Below are positions 47,204-55,528 of a stretch of DNA of 64,000 bases, piece by piece (position 1 is the first letter of the stretch; every line of letters starts with the position of its first letter). The position numbers were made by a program, and so were the translations under genes. Location: contig CALXTQ010000009.1 of the NCBI GenBank assembly GCA_944391485.1, positions 65,319-129,318 of the forward strand, written 5' to 3'. This DNA is from an uncultured Alphaproteobacteria bacterium. GTDB taxonomy: Bacteria; Pseudomonadota; Alphaproteobacteria; RF32; CAG-239. The notes beneath the pieces are model-generated. The model was not told where the DNA came from. It saw only the letters and a list, made by a program, of their open reading frames with translations, and made no database searches.

Positions 47204-47803
47204 ATGGAAAAGAGTTTTTCGGAAGCGGTTGAAACGCGGCGTTCAATATATCAGCTGGGAAAAAATACGACGGTTTCTTCGCAGAGGATCAGGGAAATTC
47301 TCAGCAATATGGTGAAATACTGTCCGTCTGCTTTTAATTCGCAGTCGGGCCGGATAGTTCTGCTGTTGGGCGAGCAGCATGTACGGCTGTGGACTCTTGT
47401 AAAAGACGTGCTGCGCCGAATCGTGCCGGCTGATGCTTTTACAAAAACCGAACAGAAAATAGACGGTTTTGCAAAAGGAATCGGGTCGGTTTTATTCTTT
47501 GAGGATATGACGGTTGTTGACGGGCTTCAAAAACAGTTTCCTTTGTATGCAGAGAACTTTCCACGCTGGTCGTTGCAGTCTAACGGAATGCTGGAATATT
47601 TAATCTGGACGGCTCTGGAAGCGGAAGGATTGGGCGCAAATTTGCAACATTATAACCCTTTGATTGACGAAGCCGTTAAAAAGGAATGGAATCTGCCGGC
47701 AGAATGGGAACTTTTGGCGCAGATGCCTTTCGGAAGCGTTGAAGCGCCTGCCGGAGAAAAGAGTTTTCTACCGTTGGAAAACAGAATTAAGGTTTTCGGC
47801 TAG
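47204..47803 (+). CDS. Nitroreductase-family protein, Frm2/HBN1-like
   Basis: A ~199-residue FMN oxidoreductase whose strings are typical of the Frm2-like subgroup: ETRRSIYQLGKN, CPSAFNSQSGRIVLLLGEQH, VPADAFTKTEQKIDGFAKG, LFFEDMTVVDGLQKQFP, and GLGANLQHYNPLIDE. Members reduce nitro-aromatics with NAD(P)H. The start at 47204 is set by AGGAGGG; two earlier in-frame ATG lack a site. Confidence 0.88.
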   Translation: MEKSFSEAVETRRSIYQLGKNTTVSSQRIREILSNMVKYCPSAFNSQSGRIVLLLGEQHVRLWTLVKDVLRRIVPADAFTKTEQKIDGFAKGIGSVLFFEDMTVVDGLQKQFPLYAENFPRWSLQSNGMLEYLIWTALEAEGLGANLQHYNPLIDEAVKKEWNLPAEWELLAQMPFGSVEAPAGEKSFLPLENRIKVFG

Positions 47804-47826
47804 CTTTTTAACGGTATCCGGAAAAC

Positions 47827-48297
47827 ATGTTTTCTTTTTTTCAAAAAAAGCGCCGGAGCAAAATTGCTGAAAACTGGTTTGCTTTGGATGAAAAGGTCCG
47901 GTTTCTGGTTACCGGACTGTTTAATATGGCCGTGAGATATACAGTTTTTGTTCTTGTAACTCTGTGGCTGACGCCTGCCAGGTATCAGGTGAATTTGCTG
48001 TTGTCTTGGATGCTGTCGTCGGTTCCGGCATTTTTGATTTATAAGTATCTGGTTTTTGAAACAGCCGGCAATCATCTGAAAGAATATCTGAAAAGCGTTT
48101 TGACTTGGGTTGTCAGCTATGTTTTGAATGCCGTTATTCTGGAAATTCTGGCCGGCCGGCTGATGTGGAACGTTTATCTGGCTCAGGCTGTCGCCGTTAT
48201 TGTCATTACGGTTAACAATTACCTTTTGTTTAAACATTTTGCCTTTAAGCGGAAGAAAGTGTCGGTTTGGGAAAAATGGCTGTCTATTTTTAAATAA
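47827..48297 (+). CDS. GtrA-family membrane protein
   Basis: 156 residues with four membrane helices. The family marks are RFLVTGLFNMAVRYTVFVL at the start of helix 1, IYKYLVF, and NNYLLFKHFAFK near the end. GtrA proteins are thought to flip lipid-linked sugars. No glycosyltransferase is adjacent. Confidence 0.75.
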   Translation: MFSFFQKKRRSKIAENWFALDEKVRFLVTGLFNMAVRYTVFVLVTLWLTPARYQVNLLLSWMLSSVPAFLIYKYLVFETAGNHLKEYLKSVLTWVVSYVLNAVILEILAGRLMWNVYLAQAVAVIVITVNNYLLFKHFAFKRKKVSVWEKWLSIFK

Positions 48298-48300
48298 TGC

Positions 48301-48329
48301 TTGCAAATTTATAAGTTTGCTTTTATTAA
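48301..48329 (+). promoter_or_regulatory. Candidate promoter of tRNA-Ser
   Basis: TTGCAA (48301-48306) and TATTAA (48324-48329) with 17 bp between; the tRNA starts 12 nt further on. Confidence 0.5.
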
Positions 48330-48341
48330 AGATATGTTCTC

Positions 48342-48434
48342 GGAGAGATGGCAGAGTGGTCGAATGCGGTTGACTCGAAATCAATTGTACTCTTTAACGG
48401 GGTACCTAGGGTTCGAATCCCTATCTCTCCGCCA
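48342..48434 (+). tRNA. tRNA-Ser (anticodon CGA)
   Basis: Class II tRNA with a long variable arm, acceptor GGAGAGA/TCTCTCC, anticodon loop CTCGAAA, T-loop GTTCGAATC and encoded CCA. Confidence 0.97.
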
Positions 48435-48443
48435 ATTTATTTG

Positions 48444-48473
48444 AAAAGACGCTTAGATATAGCGTCTTTTTTT
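48444..48473 (+). terminator. Terminator of tRNA-Ser
   Basis: AAAAGACGCT pairs with AGCGTCTTTT (48444-48453 and 48461-48470), T-run follows. Confidence 0.88.
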
Positions 48474-48652
48474 GCATCCTGCGGAATTGCGGGCTTTGCT
48501 GGCTGTTGACTTTGATAAATTGACTATGGTAAGCTCGTTTTATGTTGGAAAACACAAAATTTCCGGCAGTTACATACATTGCCGATTTTTGCAGAGTCAA
48601 ATTAGTGGGCTACTAAGATTTATAGTAGCCCACTAAAAACAATGTATGTTGT

Positions 48653-49084
48653 TTAGTCTAATTCCTCGACTGGAACTAAATCCCATTCTTCACCATCACA
48701 ACTAGGTAAATGGTTTGGTTTGTTTATTGGAAAGCGTTGTCCACAATGTAGGCACTCAACTTCTCCAGTATAACCATTCTCATTAATGTTTTCTGCTGTA
48801 TTTTCTATTTTTGTTTCTTTAAATTCTAGCCTCTCAGCTTCCATAATCTCACGAGTATAGCTAAGTTTCTCGTCAGCTTCATTAATAAGGTCAGCCCATT
48901 TATTGCGCCCTAGAGCTAAAGCAAGTAAATGTTGAGCTCTCATTAATGTTGGTTTTTCATCTATTTTGACATTATATATATAAAACAAATCCTTTATATT
49001 GAAAACACAGAGCTTTTGCTCCCTATTTTTCCAATCTTTATATAAGTTCTTTGCTTGTAGTTTGAAATATTCAATGTTGTTCAT
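48653..49084 (-). CDS. Hypothetical zinc-ribbon-like protein, A+T-rich
   Basis: 143 residues. The C-terminal part has CLHCGQRF followed by HLPSC, a likely zinc site. The middle AQHLLALALGRNKWADLI resembles the short helical motif often found in phage and plasmid proteins of unknown role. DNA here is visibly richer in A and T than the flanks, and codon use differs, suggesting transfer. Ribosome site AAGGA. It lies between tRNA-Ser and a recombinase fragment. Confidence 0.6.
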   Translation of the reverse strand: MNNIEYFKLQAKNLYKDWKNREQKLCVFNIKDLFYIYNVKIDEKPTLMRAQHLLALALGRNKWADLINEADEKLSYTREIMEAERLEFKETKIENTAENINENGYTGEVECLHCGQRFPINKPNHLPSCDGEEWDLVPVEELD

Positions 49085-49257
49085 AACATATTCCTTATTA
49101 AATGGTTGAGCTTATTATCTATAAATTTTGCATCCGTAATCTGTTGGTTAGATAATAAACCCATAAGGTTTATGTTATCTGTGGCTGATAAAATCTTTGC
49201 ACGGATGAGCTAGCTAGCCATTAGCATAGTGTTATGTTATAAATATATTAAAAAAAA

Positions 49258-49584
49258 TCAAGCAAATTTTACTAACATCTTTTCCTGCTCGTCAAAACTC
49301 AGGTTTTTAGAGGCGATTTCGAAGAGTGTTTGAAGGTTAATGGTTAAGGTTCCATCGAGAAGTTGATTAACTATTCTTGGTGAGAGGTAGGCAAGATTTA
49401 GGTATTTGTAGATGGTTCGTTTTGACATTTTCTCTTGTTTTGCTATGTCATCGGTACTTAGTCCCTTTTCGTAGAGTTTCTTAAATTTCCAAGCATAAGT
49501 CAATGTACGGACAATGAGTCGATTGTTATCATTGATACTCATCAGACCAACCTTTCCGGCATTATATCTCCTTAGTCTGGACAA
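49258..49584 (-). pseudogene. C-terminal fragment of a large serine-recombinase-like protein
   Basis: 108 codons with the helix-turn-helix tail typical of serine recombinases: LTYAWKFKKLYEKGLSTDD, IAKQEKMSKRTIYKYLNLAY, LSPRIVNQLLDG. The catalytic and zinc parts are absent, so it cannot recombine DNA. A short active protein starting at 49542 is possible, but a decayed element is simpler. A+T-rich. Confidence 0.55.
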
Positions 49585-49732
49585 ACTTGTTGATACAATG
49601 GATAACAGTGTCTGTTTTCGGCCTCTTAATCCGGCATTGGAATCCGGTCTTGATATTGTCTGGAAAAAATATCAGGTATTTTCACCGGCGGCAAAAATTT
49701 TTCTGGAAGCCCTGCAAAACAAATTCTCCTAA
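49577..49732 (+). pseudogene. C-terminal remnant of a LysR-type regulator
   Basis: The frame from about 49577 to the stop at 49732 (FRPLNPALESGLDIVWKKYQ, then FSPAAKIFLEALQ) is the ending of LysR-type substrate-binding domains. DNA-binding and most of the effector domain are missing. Composition switches from A+T-rich to the normal level at about 49570-49600, marking the edge of the inserted stretch. Confidence 0.65.
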
Positions 49733-49739
49733 ACAAAAT

Positions 49740-50462
49740 TCAGCCTGTCTGATTTTTCCGTTTATATTTGCGGGAGGCGAACAGACCGGCTTCGAAGAGA
49801 AGATAGGTCGGTATTGTCAGCATCAGCTGGCTGACTACGTCGGGCGGCGTCAAAATGCCGGCGACAATCAATATGCCGACAAAAATGTAAGGACGTTTGT
49901 TTTTGATTGTATCATAGGAAACTATGCCTGAACGGATCAGCGAATAGGTAATCAGCGGAAACTGAAACATCAATCCAAAAATTACCGACAGCATCAGAGC
50001 CAACCCGATAATATTGGAAACGCCGAATACGGCTTTTATCTCCGAAGTGGAAAAGCTGATACCGAAATTGATAATCAACGGCAGGATAAAAAAGATGCAA
50101 AACAAAACACCGATAACAAACAAACCGGAAGAAGTCAGAACGATTGACTTGACAAACTTCCGTTCATTTTCATACAGCGCCGGCAGCAAAAACTTCCATA
50201 TTTGTCTGGCAATGTAAGGAAAACATATAATCAAGTCCAGAACAACAGCAATCTTAATTTGCAGGATAAAAACCTCCATCGGCGAAAAATAATTTAATGA
50301 CACGTCATTGCTGCCGATGATGACTTTTATCAGACCGTTCATGCACCAAGGCGCCGCCAAAAACATCGGAACCAACCCGACGCCCAATGCAATAATACAC
50401 TTCAAAAGCATTGAGCGCAGGGCTTCCAGATGCAGAATCAGGCTTTCGTCTTGGTCTTCCAT
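49740..50462 (-). CDS. tatC: Twin-arginine translocase subunit TatC
   Basis: 240 residues, six membrane helices. TatC reads twin-arginine signals. Seen: LILHLEALRSMLLKCI near the start, FYPIARQIW-like CFPYIARQIWKFLLPALYENE, FGLMFQFPLI, and a GILTPPDVVSQLMLTIPTYLLFE ending. The last gene of the exported-redox/lar operon. Confidence 0.94.
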   Translation of the reverse strand: MEDQDESLILHLEALRSMLLKCIIALGVGLVPMFLAAPWCMNGLIKVIIGSNDVSLNYFSPMEVFILQIKIAVVLDLIICFPYIARQIWKFLLPALYENERKFVKSIVLTSSGLFVIGVLFCIFFILPLIINFGISFSTSEIKAVFGVSNIIGLALMLSVIFGLMFQFPLITYSLIRSGIVSYDTIKNKRPYIFVGILIVAGILTPPDVVSQLMLTIPTYLLFEAGLFASRKYKRKNQTG

Positions 50463-50467
50463 GGCGG

Positions 50468-50677
50468 TTATTCTTTGTTTTTCTTTTCTTCTTCGGCCGC
50501 TGCCTGTTCAACGGTGTCTTTCAATTCTTTGGCCTCGTTTTGCAGCGTTTCTTTGGCCTTTTTGTATTCATACTGCGCCTTGCCCAGAGCCTTGGCAAGT
50601 TCGGGAATACGTTTGCCGCCGAACAGAATCAGCACGACGACCAGAATGAGAGCAATTTCGGTTAATCCCAATGACAT
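50468..50677 (-). CDS. tatA: Twin-arginine translocase subunit TatA
   Basis: 69 residues: one membrane helix ([17 protein letters not shown]), the hinge and amphipathic helix [20 protein letters not shown], and a charged tail. TatA lines the translocation channel. No tatB is present, as in minimal Tat systems where TatA does both jobs. Gap to tatC is 5 nt. Confidence 0.93.
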   Translation of the reverse strand: MSLGLTEIALILVVVLILFGGKRIPELAKALGKAQYEYKKAKETLQNEAKELKDTVEQAAAEEEKKNKE

Positions 50678-50689
50678 TTTTTTCTCCTT

Positions 50690-51964
50690 TTATAAAATTC
50701 TCTGTTTTTCGACAGGAACAATGGTTATCGCTTTTACCGGACAGGCAGCCTTGCAGGCGCCGCAACCGATGCAGCCGCCGGCATCAACCAGCGGAAAACT
50801 TCCGTCCTCCCTGCTTATGGCCTGCCGCGGACATTTCATCACGCAAAGGCCGCATTTGATGCAGACTTCTTCATTAATCACGGCCAGTCCGATTTGCGTT
50901 TTCTGCTTTTCGGCCAGTGTCAGGCGTTTGATTGCGCCGGACGGGCAAATTGCGGAACAGCGGTTGCAATCATAGTCGCAGAAACCGTTCGTATAGTCAA
51001 CATGAACCGCAGGATAATCCCCGTCCGCTTTTTTGAGGATTTTCATCGGACAATTTTGAACGCAGAGATTACAGTTGAGGCAGCGATTGGCAAAATCTTC
51101 CGCATTGCCTGCACCTGCGGGCAGAATAACTTTTTTGACTTTGGCGGCAATGGTTTTGCCAAGTTCAACTCCGCCCTTAACCGCCAGAGCCAAAACGGCA
51201 ACGACAGCACCGCTGACCAGCAACCGGCGCCGTGCCGGATTGAAGGCAATTTTTTCGGACGGTTTCGAACCATAGTGAATTCCGCCGCGACGGCAGCCGC
51301 CCAAACATTTAAAACATTTGATACAGGTTTCGTTGTCAACGGTTTTGTTTTTGAAATCAATACTTCCGGTCGGGCATTTGGCCGCACACAACCCACAGGA
51401 CACGCATTTGTCTTTTTCAATATAAATCTGCTTCAGGGCATGTTTGGATATGAGGCCGAGAACGACACCCACCGGGCAAATGTTGGAACAAAACAGACGC
51501 CCCCGGAACCAGACCAAAACGGCTAAGGCCAGCAAAACGCCGAGACCCAGCCAGGCGCCGCTTGCCGCTGAACCAAACAGCGTATAAGGATCAATCAGTC
51601 TTACCAGAAAAGCCGTTCCGCCAATCAGCGCGCTAAAGACAACCGCCGCCAGAAAATATTTGTACGGACGGTTTTTCTGAACGGGAACCCGACGCCGAAA
51701 CAACAGCATCAAAAATTCCTGATACAGACCAAGCGGACACAACATCGAGCAGTAAATTCGCCCAAACAAAAGAGAAATAATCAGGAGTGCAGCCAGCAGA
51801 ACGGCCGCAAACAAAGAAAAGTCAACCAGCACACGCTGCAGCAGAGCCGTCAACTGGACATCAAAAACCTGTATCGGATAAAACAATCCGGCGAAAGCCA
51901 AAACCGCCATAATTCCGACAACAACGGCGAGCCCTCCTCTCAAATAACGATAAAACTTATTCAT
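50690..51964 (-). CDS. NapH/NapG-like fusion: membrane ferredoxin protein with internal twin-arginine motif
   Basis: 424 residues. The first half has four membrane helices (~11-30, 50-68, 103-123, 136-153) with NapH-type motifs YCSMLCPLG (71-79) and FCSNICPVG (158-166), then two ferredoxin Cys sets (187-224). RRRLLVSG at 245-252 followed by a hydrophobic segment (249-262) looks like a Tat signal inside the chain. The second half has four more Cys sets (295-305, 329-340, 369-379, 398-408), each ending in CP, like NapG/MauM. NapH and NapG are normally separate quinol-dehydrogenase subunits feeding periplasmic reductases. It lies 12 nt before tatA. Confidence 0.8.
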   Translation of the reverse strand: MNKFYRYLRGGLAVVVGIMAVLAFAGLFYPIQVFDVQLTALLQRVLVDFSLFAAVLLAALLIISLLFGRIYCSMLCPLGLYQEFLMLLFRRRVPVQKNRPYKYFLAAVVFSALIGGTAFLVRLIDPYTLFGSAASGAWLGLGVLLALAVLVWFRGRLFCSNICPVGVVLGLISKHALKQIYIEKDKCVSCGLCAAKCPTGSIDFKNKTVDNETCIKCFKCLGGCRRGGIHYGSKPSEKIAFNPARRRLLVSGAVVAVLALAVKGGVELGKTIAAKVKKVILPAGAGNAEDFANRCLNCNLCVQNCPMKILKKADGDYPAVHVDYTNGFCDYDCNRCSAICPSGAIKRLTLAEKQKTQIGLAVINEEVCIKCGLCVMKCPRQAISREDGSFPLVDAGGCIGCGACKAACPVKAITIVPVEKQRIL

Positions 51965-51990
51965 AGTTGTTCAACCTTTTCAACAACCTA

Positions 51991-52045
51991 TTAAGTCCCC
52001 TTTGCCGAATATTATCTCAAGAGACAATTCCGGCAAAGGGCTTAA
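51991..52045 (-). other. Large hairpin between the nickel permease and NapH/G genes
   Basis: CCCTTTGCCG (51998-52007) pairs with CGGCAAAGGG (52031-52040), extended on both sides by A/T pairs with small bulges. There is no T-run on the minus strand, so it is more likely an mRNA processing or attenuation structure than a terminator. Confidence 0.55.
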
Positions 52046-52047
52046 TA

Positions 52048-52794
52048 TTACAATCCGCAGATAATCGCCAGACCGCAGGCCATAATCGTGCCGCCGGCAA
52101 TTTCATGCGCATAGGCCTCCAAACGGTTAAAACGCAGGGCATTGATGCCAAGCATTCCCAGAGACACGGCCAGCATCATGGTTGCTATGGTCGCAACCGA
52201 GAAGATTATCGTGCTGGAAACAACCGCGGAACTCCCAAGGACGCTCGAAGCCGTCAAAATCGGCAGCAGCGCCTCGCAGGGGCCCAAAACAAAAATAATA
52301 AACACCACCCAGACGGTAATACTTTTTTTGCCGTCCGTTTGAGGCAAGTGATGATGTTCGTCCAGATGTCCGTGCTGCCAGCGACGGCGCAAAGCCCACA
52401 GCAGGTAAGCCGCGCCAAGTCCGATAAGCGCATAGGCCGCAACGTTGCCGCGGTTTTCTTCAATCCAGACAAAGTTTTCCCGGCTCAGCCAATGCGAAAA
52501 ATAAATAAATATCAACGCAATGAGAAGAGCACTGGCAATGTGGCCGATGCCGCAGACAAAGGTCCACAACAGGGTTTTCTTTATGCTGTACCCCTTGCTT
52601 TTGGCAATCGCGATAAAGGGCAGATAGTGATCCGGCCCCATAATCGTGTGAACGACGGCGGTCAACAACGCTGCCAGCCAAATGGCAGACAAAGTCGAGC
52701 CCGGAGCGACGTCAAACTGTCCGTGATTACCATGTGCCAATGCGGAAGCCGCAAAACCCATCATCAAAATGAAAGTTAAAATTGTCTTTTTCAT
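52048..52794 (-). CDS. NicO/UreH-type nickel permease
   Basis: A signal peptide (MKKTILTFILMMGFAASALA) precedes a six-to-seven-helix protein with the metal-transporter motif HTIMGPDHYLPFIAIAKSKG and GHIASALLI. A His-rich loop (HGHLDEHHHL) follows helix 3, and PCEALLPIL lies in a later helix. Proteins of this kind carry nickel or cobalt. Being inside a lar operon it probably supplies nickel to LarC. The start at 52794 is chosen at the signal peptide. It follows larE by 43 nt. Confidence 0.72.
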   Translation of the reverse strand: MKKTILTFILMMGFAASALAHGNHGQFDVAPGSTLSAIWLAALLTAVVHTIMGPDHYLPFIAIAKSKGYSIKKTLLWTFVCGIGHIASALLIALIFIYFSHWLSRENFVWIEENRGNVAAYALIGLGAAYLLWALRRRWQHGHLDEHHHLPQTDGKKSITVWVVFIIFVLGPCEALLPILTASSVLGSSAVVSSTIIFSVATIATMMLAVSLGMLGINALRFNRLEAYAHEIAGGTIMACGLAIICGL

Positions 52795-52837
52795 AATTTT
52801 ACCTTTTTCGTTAAACAATAATTTTCATAATAACTTT

Positions 52838-53650
52838 TTAATTCTGTTTTAATCCTTTGTCGAAGCTCCCTGAGCGAAACCCCTTCAGGTCGAGCGTTAC
52901 ATAATCGAAGCCGAGTTTTTCGAGTTCCCCGGCTATTTCCTTTCCCCGGGCGGCAACTTCGGCCAAATGGCCGGCAGATACCTCCAGCCGGGCAAGGCTG
53001 CCATGGACGCGCAACCGTATGTCTTTGACGGCGGGAAACATCTTTTTAATCATTTCCTCACCCGATGCCACCCGGCAAATTGCATTGTCGTCCAGCAACG
53101 TATTATATTCAAAACGGGTTGCCAGACACGGAACCGCCGGTTTGGAGGCGGTCGGCAATCCGAGTTCGGCAGACATCTGACGGATAGCGGCTTTGTCAAA
53201 TTCCAGTTCGGCCAGCGGCGAAATAACGCCCAGTTCTTTTAAGGCCTTTCTGCCGGGACGATAAACTTTCAGATCATCGGCATTCGTCCCGTCAAGCAGA
53301 TATTTTAAACCGTTGGCTTCGGCATAATTCCTAAACTGCGTAAAAATCGCCTTTTTGCAGTGATAACAACGGTCAACCCGGTTATGACGGACCTCCTCCA
53401 AAGAAAAGGGATTAAACGTAAAAAACTTTTGTTCCGCACCGAATTTTGCGGCCAGTTCTCCGGCTTCATCCATCTCCTCTTTATCCTGCAAAATCGTACG
53501 CATGGTCAAAACCGCCAAAGGAAAATTCTTCTGCCGGAACAGACGGCTTAAAACCGCCAACAGCAGCGTGCTGTCCACCCCGCCCGAAAAAGCCAGGGCT
53601 ATGCCGTCCGACGTCATTTTCCGCAGATATTCTTCCAAACGTTCGAGCAC
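52838..53650 (-). CDS. larE: LarE, sacrificial sulfur transferase of nickel-pincer cofactor synthesis
   Basis: A PP-loop ATP pyrophosphatase (AFSGGVDSTLLL near residue 20) that adenylates and thiolates P2CMN using its own cysteine as sulfur donor. That cysteine is in KPAVPCLATRFEY. A CxxC pair DRCYHCKK is also present, which in some LarE types may bind an Fe-S cluster for catalytic rather than sacrificial sulfur. The start is GTG at 53650, sharing one base with the larC stop (TAGTG). Confidence 0.92.
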   Translation of the reverse strand: MLERLEEYLRKMTSDGIALAFSGGVDSTLLLAVLSRLFRQKNFPLAVLTMRTILQDKEEMDEAGELAAKFGAEQKFFTFNPFSLEEVRHNRVDRCYHCKKAIFTQFRNYAEANGLKYLLDGTNADDLKVYRPGRKALKELGVISPLAELEFDKAAIRQMSAELGLPTASKPAVPCLATRFEYNTLLDDNAICRVASGEEMIKKMFPAVKDIRLRVHGSLARLEVSAGHLAEVAARGKEIAGELEKLGFDYVTLDLKGFRSGSFDKGLKQN

Positions 53651-54855
53651 TAATTTTCTTCCTCCGCTTTGCGCCGGGCATCGTCAAAAACCTTGCGAAA
53701 GGGCTGTCCCGTTTGTTCCGCCAGCGTTTTGACGCTCTCGTATTCGGGATTATAGCGGACAATGTCTCCGAGACGGCACTTTTTGACTTTTACGCTGCCG
53801 CCGGAAAGGCCGACCGTAATTATTTCGCGTTCCATACAAGTTCTTTCGACCGGATATTTGCGCAGGCCTATCGTGGACGTATTGCGGAAAATAATGTCTT
53901 CCAGACGAGGCAGAAGTTCTGCCGACGCAATAACCCGCAATATATAAGCCGGGCGGCTTTTTTTCATGAAGCATGGTTCAAAATGAACATCGGCCGCACC
54001 CGCCGCCAGCAGTTTTTCCATTGCCAGTCCGAGTTCTTCGGCGGTTGAATCATCTATATTGGTTTCGATGACATAAATCTGATTTTCATCGACGACGTCT
54101 TCAATAATCATCGCACGCAGAAAATTGGCGTGTCCGAAATCGCGTTTGCCGAGGCCGATGCCCGTTTTGCGAACTCTGTATGCCGCCGGAAGCTTTTCCG
54201 AAGTTTTGAGCGCAGCAGCAATGGCAATGCCGGTCGGCGTGACCATTTCGCCCTTGTTATCCGTCGGCCGCAGAATAATGCCGTATTTTTCGGCAATATT
54301 AAGCACGGCCGGTACCGGAACAGGCAGCGAGCCATGCTGGCAAACGACCGTTCCGCAGCCTTCAGACAGTCCGTTGACGATACAGCCGTCAATTTGCAAA
54401 TCGTCAAACAAAACCGCAGCGGAAATAATATCGACAATAGAATCGATTGCCCCGACTTCATGAAAATGTACTTCTTCTAATGAGCAGCCGTGCGCCTTGC
54501 ATTCGGCTTCGGCAACAATCAAAAATATTTTTTTGGCCAGTTCACGCGCTTTGCCGCTCATGTCTCCGCGGTCAATGATTTCGTAAACATCTTTTAAATG
54601 GCGGTGTTCGTGGTGATGATGTTCATGATAATGCTCTTCATGGTGATGTTCGTGATGATGCAGATGCACGTCAAAATCACAACCGGATATGCTGTAAGAA
54701 TTTTTCCGCTCAACCGTATAGTCAAAACCGTCCAGGTGCAGGCTCTGCAAAACGGCGTCGAGCCGGCTCCGGCTGCCGCCCAAATCAAGCAGGGCCGCAA
54801 CGGTCATATCGCCGCTGATGCCGCAGCTGCCGTCAAGATAAAGATATTTAGTCAT
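53650..54855 (-). CDS. larC: LarC, nickel insertion protein
   Basis: 401 residues in one frame. It inserts nickel into the pincer nucleotide with CTP. Family marks: YLDGSCGISGDMTVAALLDLGG, HFHEVGAIDSIVDIISAAVL, TPTGIAIAAAL, EDVVDENQIYVIETNIDDST and GLRKYPVERTCMERE. A His-rich loop (about residues 66-86) probably gathers nickel. In Lactobacillus plantarum LarC needs a programmed frameshift; here none is needed. ATG overlaps larB by 8 bp. Confidence 0.95.
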   Translation of the reverse strand: MTKYLYLDGSCGISGDMTVAALLDLGGSRSRLDAVLQSLHLDGFDYTVERKNSYSISGCDFDVHLHHHEHHHEEHYHEHHHHEHRHLKDVYEIIDRGDMSGKARELAKKIFLIVAEAECKAHGCSLEEVHFHEVGAIDSIVDIISAAVLFDDLQIDGCIVNGLSEGCGTVVCQHGSLPVPVPAVLNIAEKYGIILRPTDNKGEMVTPTGIAIAAALKTSEKLPAAYRVRKTGIGLGKRDFGHANFLRAMIIEDVVDENQIYVIETNIDDSTAEELGLAMEKLLAAGAADVHFEPCFMKKSRPAYILRVIASAELLPRLEDIIFRNTSTIGLRKYPVERTCMEREIITVGLSGGSVKVKKCRLGDIVRYNPEYESVKTLAEQTGQPFRKVFDDARRKAEEEN

Positions 54856-55528
54856 GTTTTTGGGTTCTCCTCAATATTCTGCAGGCCAAGGCCGCCGCCC
54901 CGAAACCATTGTCGATATTAACGACGGAAACGCCTTCGGCACAGGAATTGAGCATTGTCAGCAAAGCCGCCAAACCGCCGAAAGATGCACCATAGCCAAC
55001 TGACGTCGGCACAGCGATAACCGGCGCCTCAACCAGCCCGGCAACAACACCGGCCAGAGCGCCCTCCATTCCGGCGACGGCAATGACGACGTCGGCACGA
55101 CGGATTTCCTCCAGCCTGGCAAACAAACGATGGATACCGGCAACGCCGACATCAAAATGACGGTCGACTTCGGCACCGAAAAATTCGGCAACGGCCGCGG
55201 CCTCCCCGGCCACGGGCAAATCCGCCGTACCGCCGGTACAAACGGCAATCCGACCGTTAAGCCGGGGCAGATGCCCGGCCTGAAGCACAATCGTCCGGGA
55301 CATTGCGTCATATTTGACATTCAGCCCCGCGGCGCGAACAAAATCCGCCTGCTCTGCCGAGCAGCGGGTTCCGAGCACCGGACTGTTCTTGCTTTTGAAA
55401 GCTTTGAAAATTTCGACCAGTTGTTCTTTGGTTTTGCCGGCGCAATAGATGGTTTCCGGAACTCCGGTTCGTTCACGCCGGCTCATATCCAGCTTGGCAA
55501 AGCCCAAATCTTCGAAATTATCGGTCAT
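54848..55528 (-). CDS. larB: LarB, nicotinate dinucleotide carboxylase/hydrolase, N-terminally short
   Basis: A PurE-like enzyme that carboxylates and cleaves NaAD in the first step to the nickel-pincer nucleotide. Seen: EDLGFAKLDMSRRERTGVPETIYCAGKT, GRIAVCTGGTADLPVAGEAA, GIHRLFARLEEI, VIAVAGMEGALAGVVAGLV and PTSVGYGASFGGLAALL. Other LarB have about 25 more residues before EDLGFAKLD; here a stop codon (TAA, the end of the flavodoxin gene in the same frame) precedes the ATG directly. Confidence 0.93.
   Translation of the reverse strand: MTDNFEDLGFAKLDMSRRERTGVPETIYCAGKTKEQLVEIFKAFKSKNSPVLGTRCSAEQADFVRAAGLNVKYDAMSRTIVLQAGHLPRLNGRIAVCTGGTADLPVAGEAAAVAEFFGAEVDRHFDVGVAGIHRLFARLEEIRRADVVIAVAGMEGALAGVVAGLVEAPVIAVPTSVGYGASFGGLAALLTMLNSCAEGVSVVNIDNGFGAAALACRILRRTQKHD

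Noticed and set aside
48435..49735. Active integrative element at tRNA-Ser
   Set aside because: No integrase, no second copy of the tRNA 3' end, and only a recombinase tail; a decayed remnant fits better.
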